Translations under genes and position numbers: made by a program | Shown: piece by piece, positions 53,630 through 62,248 of the stretch | How the letters are laid out: every line of letters begins with the position of its first letter | Position numbering within the stretch: the stretch's first letter is position 1 | Notes under the pieces: model-generated | Databases searched by the model: none | Told to the model about the DNA's origin: nothing | What the model saw: only the letters and a program-made list of their open reading frames with translations | Assembly: GCF_019733395.1 (NCBI RefSeq) | Contig: NZ_JAIHOO010000001.1 | Coordinates: 2,914,501-2,978,500, forward strand | Source: Lysobacter sp. BMK333-48F3 | GTDB taxonomy: Bacteria > Pseudomonadota > Gammaproteobacteria > Xanthomonadales > Xanthomonadaceae | DNA: 64,000 bases | Reading direction: 5' to 3'

Positions 53630-54595
53630 TTACTTGGACAGTTCCAGCGCCAGCGAGGACACCCAGCCCTTGTTGCCGAGCTCGTCCTCGACTTCCCACA
53701 TCGCGCCCTGCTTGTTGCCGGTCGGGTACAGCATCATGCCCGGGTCGAGCGGACGCACGACCTTGCCGCTGCCCGAGGAGTTGGCGAACAGGCGCGCGGC
53801 CTTGACCACGGTCACCGCCTGCTGCGAGTTCGAGGCCGAGGCGTTGCCGGACAGGCCGCCGAGCTCGGTGACCAGGTTGGTGTAGGCCTGCAGGTAGGCC
53901 ATGGTGATGACCTGGCCGATCTCGGTGTTGGCGTAGCCGGACACGCCGGCGCCGCCCAGGCCGCTGCCGCCCCACAGGGCGCCGCCGGCGCCGAAGCCGA
54001 TGTCGGTCTTCTTGGCGCTGCCTTCGGCCATCGCGACCTGCTCGGACGAACGCACGTCGGTCACGGTCAGGACCACGTCGGCGGTCTTCTTGCTGAAGTT
54101 GAGGTTGCCGGCGACCGCGCCGGCCTTGCCGCCGATCAGGCCGCCGAGCAGGCCGCCGATGGCGTTGCCGCCGGCGTTGCTGTTCTTGGCGATCAGGTCC
54201 GGCACCAGGACGTAGTCGGCGGCGCGGATCTGGCCCTTGCCGATGTTGGACTTGTTGCGCAGCTGGCCGCTGGAGGCCAGGTCGCGCTCGCGCATCGCCA
54301 TGTCCATGCCGGCGCCGCGGTCGACCAGGGTGAAGCAGCGCGACTTCTGCACGAACACCTTGATCAGCTTGCTCGGGGCCGGCAGCTGCTGGCCGCTCCA
54401 CCAGTTGACGCCGTCCTCCGGCTCGATCACCGAGATCGCGCCGAGGTTCTTGGAGCAGGTGGGGATCTCGGTCATCTTCTGGGCGCGGATGTCCTGCGCG
54501 CTCTTGCGCTGGGCCCAGGTCGGCGCGGCGCTCAGCGCCAGGCCCACTCCGAGCACGCATGCCACCACTTGAATGCCCCTGCTTGCGGTTTTCAT
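53630..54595 (-). CDS. CsgG/HfaB-like secreted protein
   Basis: A 321-residue protein with a signal peptide ending APTWAQ (about residue 29). The body resembles the CsgG family: FVQKSRCFTLVDRGAGMDMAMRERDL, YVLVPDLIAKN, VVLTVTDVRSSEQVAMAEGSAKK, and a Gly-rich hairpin region GGLLGGLIGGKAGAVAGN (about 148-165). The last 45 residues (MMLYPTGNKQGAMWEVEDELGNKGWVSS) look like a small SH3-type domain that CsgG itself lacks. CsgG forms the curli secretion pore; no csgA, csgB, csgE or csgF gene is near. Lipobox cysteine absent. Confidence 0.8.
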   Translation of the reverse strand: MKTASRGIQVVACVLGVGLALSAAPTWAQRKSAQDIRAQKMTEIPTCSKNLGAISVIEPEDGVNWWSGQQLPAPSKLIKVFVQKSRCFTLVDRGAGMDMAMRERDLASSGQLRNKSNIGKGQIRAADYVLVPDLIAKNSNAGGNAIGGLLGGLIGGKAGAVAGNLNFSKKTADVVLTVTDVRSSEQVAMAEGSAKKTDIGFGAGGALWGGSGLGGAGVSGYANTEIGQVITMAYLQAYTNLVTELGGLSGNASASNSQQAVTVVKAARLFANSSGSGKVVRPLDPGMMLYPTGNKQGAMWEVEDELGNKGWVSSLALELSK

Positions 54596-55069
54596 CGTCT
54601 AGTCCTTGAAACGGACGCCTGCGGCGACCGTGCGTTCCTGAAAGAGCCGCGGTCTGCGCCGCGGTGCCTGCGCCACCCCATCGTCCCTCTCGCAGGCCAT
54701 CGCTGCGTTGCAGCGGGAGGTCGGCCGGAGTCCCCAGAACGAAGGCCGCGGCGGCGGGCGCCGCGGTGGTGGTACGCCCGGCAATGATAACGGCATCACA
54801 CTAGTTTTCAGGCCAGGCGGCCCCCGTCGACTTTGACAGGTGGCTGCCGGCGGCCGATTCGCGGCTGGCCCGCTGGCCCGGACCCGCGGCAAGGCCGTCG
54901 GCGCGGGACCTGGCCGGGGCGGGATCGACCCGGGCTGGACAGCCCGGTGCGTCTCGCCGGCTGCGAACAGCGCGGGCGATACTGCCTGGCCTGCGGCCCG
55001 CGCGGCCGTCCGTTCATTGCCGGGCGCAGCCGCATTGCGGCCACGCCGGCCCGTTCCGGCGCCCGATCC
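54596..55069. other. Intergenic region, 474 bp
   Basis: It separates the divergent CsgG-like and AAA ATPase genes. An open frame runs into the ATPase from 54833, but its translation is Arg/Gly/Pro-rich shadow sequence with no start signal or domain. The only AT-rich spot is GTTATCATTG on the minus strand near 54785, a possible promoter for the CsgG-like gene. No repeat or RNA was recognised. Confidence 0.5.
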
Positions 55070-56230
55070 ATGCTGCATACCCTGGCCATCGCCAACTACC
55101 GCTCGCTGCGCGAACTCGTGCTGCCGATGGGGCGGCTGAACGTGGTCACCGGCGCCAACGGCAGCGGCAAGTCCAACCTCTACCGCGCCCTGCGCCTGCT
55201 GGCCGAAACCGCGCAGGGCGGGGTGGTGCCGGCGTTGGCCGCCGAGGGCGGCCTGGGTTCGACCCTGTGGGCGGGGCCGGAGACGATCTCGCCGCGCATG
55301 CGCCGCGGCGAGGTGCCGGTGCAGGGCACCTCGCGGCAGGCGCCGGTGGCGCTGCGGCTGGGCTTCGCCGGCGACGACTACGGTTATGCGATCGACCTGG
55401 GCCTGCCGGCGCCGAGCCGCTCGCGTTTCGCCCACGACCCGGAGATCAAGCGCGAGGCGATCTGGGCCGGGCCGTTCCTGCGCCCGGCCAACCTGCTGGT
55501 CGACCGCCGCGGCGGTTTGGCGCGGGTGCGCGAGGGTCGCGGCTGGCGGGTCGCGGCCGAGGGCCTGAACCCGTTCGACAGCCTGTTCGGCCAGCTCGCC
55601 GATCCGCAGGCCGCGCCGGAAGTGCTGAGTCTGCGCGAGACCATCCGCGGCTGGCGTTTCTACGACCATTTCCGCAGCGACGCGCAGGCGCCGTCGCGGC
55701 AGCCGCAGCTGGGCACGCGCACGCCGGTGCTGAGCCACGACGGCCGCGATCTGGCCGCGGCCTGGCAGACCATCCTCGAGATCGGCGACGAGCGCGCGCT
55801 GGAGGCAGCGGTGAACGACGCGTTTCCCGGCGCCCGGGTCGCGGTCGCCGGGCGCGAGGCGCTGTTCGCTTTGGAGTTCCATCAGCACGGCCTGCTGCGG
55901 CCTTTGTCGGCGGCCGAGCTGTCCGACGGCACGCTGCGTTATCTGCTGTGGATCGCCGCCCTGCACACGCCGCGGCCGCCGCCGCTGATGGTGCTCAACG
56001 AGCCGGAGACCAGCCTGCATCCGGACTTGCTGCCGGCGCTGGCGCGGTTGATCGCGCATGCCTCGCGGCGCACCCAGGTGTGGGTGGTCTCGCACGCGGC
56101 GCGGCTGATCGCGGCGCTGGAGGAAGAGGCCGATTGCAACAGCATCCGGCTGGAGAAGCAGTTCAGCCAGACCGGGGTCGTGGGGCAGGGGATGCTGGAT
56201 GCGCCGGCGTGGTATTGGCCGGAGCGGTGA
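55070..56230 (+). CDS. AAA-type ATPase of the RecF/SMC-like group, stand-alone
   Basis: A 386-residue ABC-type ATPase without membrane segments. Walker A GANGSGKSN (28-36), signature-like LSDGTLRYLLW (about 290-300), Walker B with catalytic Glu in LMVLNEPETSLHPD, and a H-loop-like VVSHAARL. The start at 55070 (MLHTLAIANYRSLRELVLPMG) matches the family N-terminus. Related ATPases work in DNA repair or, with a nuclease partner, in defence systems (OLD-like, AAA_21). No nuclease domain or partner gene is adjacent. Role unknown. Confidence 0.88.
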   Translation: MLHTLAIANYRSLRELVLPMGRLNVVTGANGSGKSNLYRALRLLAETAQGGVVPALAAEGGLGSTLWAGPETISPRMRRGEVPVQGTSRQAPVALRLGFAGDDYGYAIDLGLPAPSRSRFAHDPEIKREAIWAGPFLRPANLLVDRRGGLARVREGRGWRVAAEGLNPFDSLFGQLADPQAAPEVLSLRETIRGWRFYDHFRSDAQAPSRQPQLGTRTPVLSHDGRDLAAAWQTILEIGDERALEAAVNDAFPGARVAVAGREALFALEFHQHGLLRPLSAAELSDGTLRYLLWIAALHTPRPPPLMVLNEPETSLHPDLLPALARLIAHASRRTQVWVVSHAARLIAALEEEADCNSIRLEKQFSQTGVVGQGMLDAPAWYWPER

Positions 56231-56251
56231 GGTTGCGGTGGGGCGGGGGCT

Positions 56252-56524
<273 letters not shown>

Positions 56525-56541
56525 CCTAAGCTCCTAAGCCC

Positions 56542-57498
56542 CTAGCCGCCAACTCCCGCCCCGCACACCGCATTGCGGTCGCTGCGATCCCACGCCACCA
56601 GGTCCGGAATCCGCTCCACCAGCAGGTCGATCGCCGCGCGCGTGCGCAGCGGCAGGTAGTGGGTGCGCGGCCACAGCGCGTGGATGCTGGTGCCGACCAC
56701 GCGGTCGGCGTGCATCACCAACTGCAGTTCGCCGGCGCGGATATGCCGCGACAGCATCCAGCACGGCAGCATGGCCAGGCCGGCGCCGGCCACCGCGGCG
56801 TCGGCGATCGCCTGCAGATCGTCGAAGCGCAGGCGCGCGTTGACCGGCGGCTCGCGCACCTGGCCGTCGTCGTCGCGCAGTTGCCAGGCGACGTTCTGGC
56901 CGTTGCGGCCGTAGACGATCGCGTCGTGGCCGGCGAAGCCGTCGATGTCGCGCGGCAGTCCGCGCTGCGCCAGGTACGAGGGCGCCGCGCAGATGCCCAA
57001 CCCTTCTTCGGTCAGCCGGCGCGCCGCCAGGGTCGCGCTGTCGGGCAGGCGGCCGACCCGGATCGACAGGTCGTAGCCTTCCTCGACCAGGTCGACATAG
57101 CGGTCGTTGAACGACAGGTCGATTTCCAGCCGCGGATGCCGGCGCGCCAGCTCCAGCATCACCGGCGCCACGCAATGGCGGCCGAACTGCACCGGCGCGC
57201 TGACCCGCAGCCGGCCGCTGGGCTCGCGCCGGCCGCTGTCGAGCGCGGCCTCGGCGGCATCGAGTTCGGCCAGCGCTTTCACGCAGCGCTCGTAATAGGC
57301 CTGGCCGTCGTCGGTCAGGCTCTGCCGGCGCGTGCTGCGATGGAACAGGCGCACGCCGAGCTGCTGCTCCAGGCGTGCGATGCGCTTGCCGATCGCCGAG
57401 CGGGTCACGCCCAGGCGCTCGGCGGCGGTGGCGAAGCCGCCGGCTTCGGCGGACTGGACGAAGGCGACGATGCCGAGGAGTCGGTCGTTGACGGCCAT
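56542..57498 (-). CDS. LysR family transcriptional regulator
   Basis: A 318-residue regulator. N-terminal winged helix: AFVQSAEAGGFATAAERLGVTRSAIGKRIARLEQQLGVRLFHRSTR. Substrate-binding domain follows (GRLRVSAPVQFGRHCVAP, AVAGAGLAMLPCWML). It is divergent from an MDR oxidoreductase gene with 143 bases between starts, the usual arrangement of a LysR regulator and its target. ATATCGG repeats in the gap are candidate binding sites. Confidence 0.93.
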   Translation of the reverse strand: MAVNDRLLGIVAFVQSAEAGGFATAAERLGVTRSAIGKRIARLEQQLGVRLFHRSTRRQSLTDDGQAYYERCVKALAELDAAEAALDSGRREPSGRLRVSAPVQFGRHCVAPVMLELARRHPRLEIDLSFNDRYVDLVEEGYDLSIRVGRLPDSATLAARRLTEEGLGICAAPSYLAQRGLPRDIDGFAGHDAIVYGRNGQNVAWQLRDDDGQVREPPVNARLRFDDLQAIADAAVAGAGLAMLPCWMLSRHIRAGELQLVMHADRVVGTSIHALWPRTHYLPLRTRAAIDLLVERIPDLVAWDRSDRNAVCGAGVGG

Positions 57499-57520
57499 AT
57501 TGGTTCCTATGGGGATACAA

Positions 57521-57567
57521 ATATCGGAACGAAACTAACCACTGGTGCGATATCGGAAGCGATATCG
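57521..57567. promoter_or_regulatory. ATATCG repeat cluster, candidate LysR-binding region
   Basis: ATATCGGAAC at 57521, then GCGATATCGGAAG at 57547 and GCGATATCGTAC at 57559: three copies of ATATCG, the last two 12 bases apart. CGATATCG is itself palindromic. They sit between the divergent LysR and oxidoreductase genes in DNA that is AT-richer than its surroundings. Confidence 0.45.
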
Positions 57568-57641
57568 TACCCGCACTCGGTCGCTGCCGCATCGCCACGA
57601 TGCCTCGGCGCACCGCGTCCCCCATTCCCATCGAGACAGAC

Positions 57642-58652
57642 ATGAAGGCTTATCGCATCCGCGCCGGCGCCGGCATCGGCGCTCTGGAATCGTTCGAACG
57701 CGCATCCGCTCCGCTCAGCGGCAATCAGGTCCGGGTCCGGGTCCGCGCCGTATCCCTGAACTACCGCGACCTGATGGTCGCCAGCGGCCACTACCCGGTG
57801 TCGACCGACGCGCCGCTGGTGCCGGGCTCCGACGCGGTCGGCGAGATCGTCGAAGTCGGCCCCCAGGCCAGCCGCTGGAAAGTCGGCGATCGCGTCGCAA
57901 CCAGCTTCTTCCCGCATTGGCACGACGGCGCGCCGACTCCGCACGCGACCCGCGACGCCTTCGGCGGCGGCGCCGAAGGCGTGCTGGCCGAAGAGCTGGT
58001 GACCAGCGAGCTGTCGCTGTTCGCGGTGCCGGCGCACCTGAGCGACGCGCAGGCCGCGACCTTGAGCTGCGCCGGCGTAACCGCCTGGAACGCGCTGTTC
58101 GTCGAATCGCGGCTGACCCCCGGCGGCAGCGTGCTGCTGCTCGGCACCGGCGGCGTGTCGATCTGGGGACTGCAGTTGGCCAAGGCCGCCGGCCTGCAGG
58201 CCTTCGTGACCTCCTCCAGCGACGAAAAGCTGGCCCGCGCCCAGGCGTTGGGCGCAGACGGCACGGTCAACTACCGCAGCAATCCGGAATGGCAGCGCAC
58301 GGTGCTGGACCTGACCGGCGGCCGCGGCGTCGACGCGGTGCTGGAAGTCGGCGGCAAGGGCACCCTGCAGCGCTCGATCGATGCGGCGACGATGGGCGGC
58401 ACCATCGCCGTGATCGGCGGCGTCAGCGGCTTCGCCGGCGAATTCGATCCGTTCTCGGTGATCGCCGGCGCCAAGCGCCTGGCCGGCATCTACGTCGGCA
58501 GCCGGGCGATGGGCGAGGACCTGGGGCGCTTCGTCGGCGTCAACCAGATCGCGCCCGCGGTCGACCGCGTATTCGGTTTCGACCAGGCCAATGAGGCCTA
58601 TGCCTATCTGCGCGACGGGGCGCATTTCGGCAAGGTGGTGATTGGGGTTTGA
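57642..58652 (+). CDS. Medium-chain NAD(P)H oxidoreductase, zinc-less type
   Basis: A 336-residue MDR-superfamily enzyme. N-terminal catalytic-type domain (VSLNYRDLMVASGHYP) and a Rossmann fold with LLGTGGVSIWGLQLAKAAGL. The catalytic-zinc Cys (GICGTD in dehydrogenases) is replaced by NYRD, and the four-Cys structural zinc lobe is absent, so it is a quinone-oxidoreductase or reductase-like member rather than an alcohol dehydrogenase. The start at 57642 keeps MKAYRI. Likely controlled by the divergent LysR protein. Confidence 0.9.
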   Translation: MKAYRIRAGAGIGALESFERASAPLSGNQVRVRVRAVSLNYRDLMVASGHYPVSTDAPLVPGSDAVGEIVEVGPQASRWKVGDRVATSFFPHWHDGAPTPHATRDAFGGGAEGVLAEELVTSELSLFAVPAHLSDAQAATLSCAGVTAWNALFVESRLTPGGSVLLLGTGGVSIWGLQLAKAAGLQAFVTSSSDEKLARAQALGADGTVNYRSNPEWQRTVLDLTGGRGVDAVLEVGGKGTLQRSIDAATMGGTIAVIGGVSGFAGEFDPFSVIAGAKRLAGIYVGSRAMGEDLGRFVGVNQIAPAVDRVFGFDQANEAYAYLRDGAHFGKVVIGV

Positions 58653-58656
58653 GGCT

Positions 58657-58685
58657 GGGAATCGGGAGTCGGGAATAGGGAATAG
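58657..58685 (+). repeat. G-tract heptad repeat
   Basis: GGGAATC/GGGAGTC/GGGAATA/GGGAATA: four imperfect heptads 5 bases after the oxidoreductase stop. Same type as at 5556 and 34617. Confidence 0.6.
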
Positions 58686-58734
58686 CAGAAGCGGCTTTCG
58701 TTCCCTCGATGACCTGCACAGCGGCGGTCGTGCA

Positions 58735-58762
58735 AGGCGCCGGGCTTGCCCGGCGTTTTGCT
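58735..58762 (+). terminator. Rho-independent terminator after the oxidoreductase gene
   Basis: Stem CGCCGGGC / GCCCGGCG with loop TT, followed by TTTTGCTT. It separates the oxidoreductase from the GNAT pair. Confidence 0.82.
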
Positions 58763-58858
58763 TCAGGCGTCGATAGCGGCGGTTGCGACTTTTCGCCGAT
58801 GCCTCAGGCGGCGGCTTCGTGCGATCTTCGGCGGATCGTCCCGACGTTGCCTAACCCG

Positions 58859-59410
58859 ATGACTTCCGCCCCGCCCGAACACGACGCCGTGCGCATCCGC
58901 CGCGCCGGCGCCGACGATGCCGCCGCGCTGGCCCTGGCCGGCGCGGCGACCTTTCTGGAAACCTTCGCCGGCATCCTCGACGGGCCCGACATCGTCGCCC
59001 ATTGCCGCAACCAGCACGCGGTCGAACTCTACGACGGCTGGCTGGCCGATCCGCAGTGCGTGGCCTGGCTGGCCGAAACCGTACACGGCGCGGCGCCGGT
59101 CGGCTACGCGCTGATCGCGCCGCCGAAGCTGCCGCTGGCCGATCTGCGCGCCGACGATCTGGAACTCAAGCGGATCTACCTGTTGTCGCGTTTCCACGGC
59201 GGCGGCGTCGGCCGCGAGCTGATGCGCCATGCAGTGGAACAGGCGCGCGAACGCGGTGCCGGCCGGCTGCTGCTCGGCGTGTACGCCGGCAACGCGCGCG
59301 CGCTGGCCTTCTATGCCCGCAACGGTTTCGGACAGGTCGGCGAGCGCCGCTTCCAGGTCGGCGCCAACGTCTACCAGGACGCGATCCTGGCGCTGGAGCT
59401 GGGCGCATGA
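58859..59410 (+). CDS. GNAT family N-acetyltransferase
   Basis: A 183-residue acetyltransferase. Acetyl-CoA-binding segment LSRFHGGGVGRELMRHAVEQARERGAGRLLLGVYAGNARALAFYARNGF covers motifs A and B. The start at 58859 (MTSAPPEHDAVRIRRAGADD) is chosen; a longer open frame is not protein-like. Its stop overlaps the next gene's ATG (ATGA), so the two acetyltransferases are translated together. The substrate is unknown. Confidence 0.88.
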   Translation: MTSAPPEHDAVRIRRAGADDAAALALAGAATFLETFAGILDGPDIVAHCRNQHAVELYDGWLADPQCVAWLAETVHGAAPVGYALIAPPKLPLADLRADDLELKRIYLLSRFHGGGVGRELMRHAVEQARERGAGRLLLGVYAGNARALAFYARNGFGQVGERRFQVGANVYQDAILALELGA

Positions 59411-59973
59411 GCCTGAGCATCGTCGCATTGACGCCGGCCCTGGCCGCGGCGGCGTTCGCCTTCGATTCCAGCTTCGCGGTCGATTCGCGCCTGCGCCTGC
59501 GCAGCGAGGGCGATGCGATCGCGTACGAAATCGAGCCGTTGCCGGCCTACCGCAAGCGCTACGGCGACGAGCCCGGCGACGAGGACCTGGACGAGCATTT
59601 CGAAGGAGAGCAGGCCGCCGGTTTTGTCGCGCTGCACGACAGCGCGGTGATCGGCCGCGTGCTGGTGTCGATAGCCTGGAACGGCCTGGCCCTGATCGAC
59701 GACATCGCGGTCGATGCCGGCCAGCGCCGCAGCGGCGCCGGTGCGGCCTTGCTGCAGCGGGCGATCGACTGGGCGCGCGAGCGCGGCCTGCCGGGGGTGG
59801 TGCTGGAGACCCAGGACCGCAACGTCGCTGCCTGCCGCTTCTACGCCCGCCACGGCTTCGTGCTCGGCGGCTACGACCGCCTGCATTACGCGCACGACCC
59901 GGCATTGCGCGGCGAGGCCGCGCTGTTCTGGTATCTGGACCTCGGCGGGCTCGGCCTGGACGCCCCCGTCTAA
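59407..59973 (+). CDS. GNAT family N-acetyltransferase, streptothricin-acetyltransferase-like
   Basis: A 188-residue acetyltransferase. The motif A region ALIDDIAVDAGQRRSGAGAALLQRAIDWARERG, followed by GVVLETQDRNVAACRFYARHGF and GGYDRLHY, closely follows the layout of SatA/Sat4 streptothricin acetyltransferases (IEDIAVD...GLPGMMLETQ...ACKFYEKCGF). Streptothricin itself need not be the substrate. It overlaps the first GNAT gene by 4 bases and converges on the methyltransferase gene (11 bases between stops). Confidence 0.85.
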   Translation: MSLSIVALTPALAAAAFAFDSSFAVDSRLRLRSEGDAIAYEIEPLPAYRKRYGDEPGDEDLDEHFEGEQAAGFVALHDSAVIGRVLVSIAWNGLALIDDIAVDAGQRRSGAGAALLQRAIDWARERGLPGVVLETQDRNVAACRFYARHGFVLGGYDRLHYAHDPALRGEAALFWYLDLGGLGLDAPV

Positions 59974-59984
59974 GCGCGACCGTT

Positions 59985-61070
59985 TCAGCCGTCGCGTTGC
60001 GGCGGCACCGGCGCCAGCGACGCATGGCGGCTGGCCAGGCCCAGGTCCAGCCGCACCAGGCGGCCGAGCCGGTCGCGGCGTTGCGCGCGCAGGTACCAGT
60101 GCGCGGCCCAGGGCTCCAGCCGCAACGGCGGGCGCACCGGCTCGCCCCACAGGCTCAGTTCGTAGTGGCGCTCGTGCAGCCAATAGAGCAGCCGGTCCAG
60201 CGCCGCGGGATCGCCGTCGTCGAGCAGCAGGTCGGCGTCGGCCGGCGGCCGCTTCAGCCCGTCGCCGCCGTGCGCCAGCCAGTGGGCGAAGCTGCCGTGC
60301 AGGCGATACCCGAAACCGGCCGCGCGCATCGCCTGCAATTCGTCGCGGGTGCTCTGCAGGCAGATCGTTTCCGGCTGTTTCTGGAATACCAGCGCGTACT
60401 CGTGGCTGCGGTCGCTGCGCGCATCGCCGGGCGCGCGCGGCTGCGGCTCGCGCCGGTAGCACAGCAGGCGTTCCTCGCGCGCCACGAACAGGCCGCCGAG
60501 CACCCGGCCGAGGTCCCAGGCCAACGGCAGCATGCGCCCGTCGATGACCAGGTTCTCGGCCATGGCGATGCAATAGCCGCCCTGCGGCAGCGCCTCGCGC
60601 ACGGCGTGGAAGATGTCGCGCAGGCGTTCCAGGTAGGCGGCGTAGTCGCGCTCCAGGTACAGCTGGCCGGCGTCGTCGCGGCCGGGCCAGCGGCAGCCGA
60701 AATAGGGCACGTTGGTCAGGCACAGCGAATACGCCTGCGGCGCGGACGTGCCGGGCAGGCTGCCGGTCGCGATCGGCGCTTCGACGCCGTGCCGCGCCAG
60801 CCGCTCGCGACCCAGCGCGGCGCGCTCGGGATCGATCTCCATGCCGCAGCCGCGCCGGCCTTCGAGCGCGGCGGCGAGCAGGGTGGTGGCGAAGCCGCAG
60901 AACGGATCGAACACGGTCTCGCCGGGGCGGCTGAAGTGGCGCACGAACGGGCGCATCTGCGCGACCCAGCCGCAGTCGCGGCCGTCCAGGCCGTCGCGGG
61001 CGCGCAGGTCGTCGGGCAGGCGGTGTTCGGGCGGGTCGGGGTCCAGCAATAGCCAACTACGGCTGTCCAT
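59985..61070 (-). CDS. Methyltransferase fused to a nucleotidyltransferase-like domain
   Basis: A 361-residue protein. Residues about 30-235 are an amino-methyltransferase-type Rossmann domain: VFDPFCGFATTLLAA (SAM site, 55-63), MEIDPERA, and a TNVPYF motif (119-124) in the place of the NPPY catalytic loop, with SAM motif first and NPPY-like second. Residues about 245-345 resemble a nucleotidyltransferase fold: LHGSFAHWLAHGGDG (GS 259-260) then PPADADLLL (Asp278, Asp280) and a later acidic residue in VRLDL. The upstream radical-SAM gene overlaps by 14 bases. The substrate is unknown. Confidence 0.7.
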   Translation of the reverse strand: MDSRSWLLLDPDPPEHRLPDDLRARDGLDGRDCGWVAQMRPFVRHFSRPGETVFDPFCGFATTLLAAALEGRRGCGMEIDPERAALGRERLARHGVEAPIATGSLPGTSAPQAYSLCLTNVPYFGCRWPGRDDAGQLYLERDYAAYLERLRDIFHAVREALPQGGYCIAMAENLVIDGRMLPLAWDLGRVLGGLFVAREERLLCYRREPQPRAPGDARSDRSHEYALVFQKQPETICLQSTRDELQAMRAAGFGYRLHGSFAHWLAHGGDGLKRPPADADLLLDDGDPAALDRLLYWLHERHYELSLWGEPVRPPLRLEPWAAHWYLRAQRRDRLGRLVRLDLGLASRHASLAPVPPQRDG

Positions 61071-62202
61071 GCGGCGCCTCCCACAGGATGTCGCGATCCG
61101 GCTGCCAGCCGGCGCAAAGCCGGCCGTTGCCGTGGTAGACCAGCTTGTACACGTCGCCGCTGGCGTGGCGGCGGTGCATCGCGGCGTAGTCGGAGGATTC
61201 GAACACCACCTCCAGGCCGCTGCGCGGATCGTGCAGGCGCAGGTTCCAGAAGTAATAGCCTTCGGTGATCCGGCGCGGCTGCAGCCGCGACCACCACGGC
61301 GCGTCCATGCATGCGGCCAGCACCTGTTCGATCGGCACGCGTTCGGCCTCGATATAGCGGCGGGTGGCGTTGTCGCGATAGCCCGCGTCCAGGCGCGAGA
61401 ACTCGCGGAAGATCACCGTGCCGGCGCCGCAGGCGCGGGCCCAGTCCAGATAGGCGGCGACGCCGTCGGCGTCGTCGATGCCGCCGCGCTGCAGGATGCA
61501 GACCTGGCGCAGCGGCAGCGCCGCGGCCAGGCGCCGCGCCACCGTTTCGAAGCGGGCGCCGTCGGCGATGGCCTCGCCGTCGCGGAAGCGCATGATGCGC
61601 TGGTTGCGGGCCGCATCGTAGTGATGGCGGGAAAGCTCCAGCCACGACAGGCCGAACGCCTGCAACGCGGCGATCAGCTCCTCGCCGCGGCCGCGGGCGA
61701 AGCCGGCGCCGTTGCTGTACAGCACGCGTTCCTCGACCGCCACGCCGTCGCGCTCGGCCGCGCCGAGGGTGTCCAGCAGGCGCAGGAACCAGTCCTCGTC
61801 GTCGCTGGATTCCAGGCCCGACAGCGACCACGACAGCGGCAGCCCGCGCAGTTGCGCCAGCGCTGCGCCGAGGCCCTGGAAATAGTCCGGCCCGGGACGC
61901 AGCGTCTGCGCCATCGCGCCGGCGCCGGCAGGGCGCAGGTTTTCCGAGCAGAACAGGCAACGCGCCGAACACGGCCGCGCCGCGGCGTAGGGGGTGAAGG
62001 TGACCGGTTGGGCGATGCGGTAGCGACGCGCGCCGATGCGCTGCTCGCGCCAGCGCGCGGCATCGTGTTCGCCCGGCGCGCGCCGGGCCAGCTGCGGCGT
62101 GGTCGCGCGCAGGCGTTGGAACAGGGAAGAGGCCGCGCTGAGCGGGAGCGTGCCCGGATCGGCGGTCGCTAGCCCTTCGAGTGGGGCCGGCATGGGAGGC
62201 AT
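61057..62202 (-). CDS. Radical SAM protein of unknown function
   Basis: A 381-residue protein. The iron-sulfur motif is PCSARCLFCSEN with Cys78, 82 and 85 (CX3CX2C, canonical radical-SAM spacing), followed by a TIM-barrel-like body (SWSLSGLESSDDEDWFLRLLDTL, VCILQRGGIDDADGVAAYLDWA, TVIFREFSRLD) and a C-terminal domain (ITEGYYFWNLRLHDPRSGLEVVFESSDY). No SPASM-type Cys cluster is seen. It overlaps the methyltransferase/nucleotidyltransferase gene by 14 bases, so the two form one transcriptional unit. I cannot assign a known pathway. Confidence 0.8.
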   Translation of the reverse strand: MPPMPAPLEGLATADPGTLPLSAASSLFQRLRATTPQLARRAPGEHDAARWREQRIGARRYRIAQPVTFTPYAAARPCSARCLFCSENLRPAGAGAMAQTLRPGPDYFQGLGAALAQLRGLPLSWSLSGLESSDDEDWFLRLLDTLGAAERDGVAVEERVLYSNGAGFARGRGEELIAALQAFGLSWLELSRHHYDAARNQRIMRFRDGEAIADGARFETVARRLAAALPLRQVCILQRGGIDDADGVAAYLDWARACGAGTVIFREFSRLDAGYRDNATRRYIEAERVPIEQVLAACMDAPWWSRLQPRRITEGYYFWNLRLHDPRSGLEVVFESSDYAAMHRRHASGDVYKLVYHGNGRLCAGWQPDRDILWEAPHGQP

Positions 62203-62248
62203 CCTGGAATCGGTGGTGGCGAGGAGCGGGTTGCCCTCAGCCTGGCCC

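Noticed and set aside
57642-58652. Zinc-dependent alcohol dehydrogenase
   Set aside because: The catalytic Cys and the four-Cys structural zinc site are missing, so the zinc-less MDR reductase call is safer.
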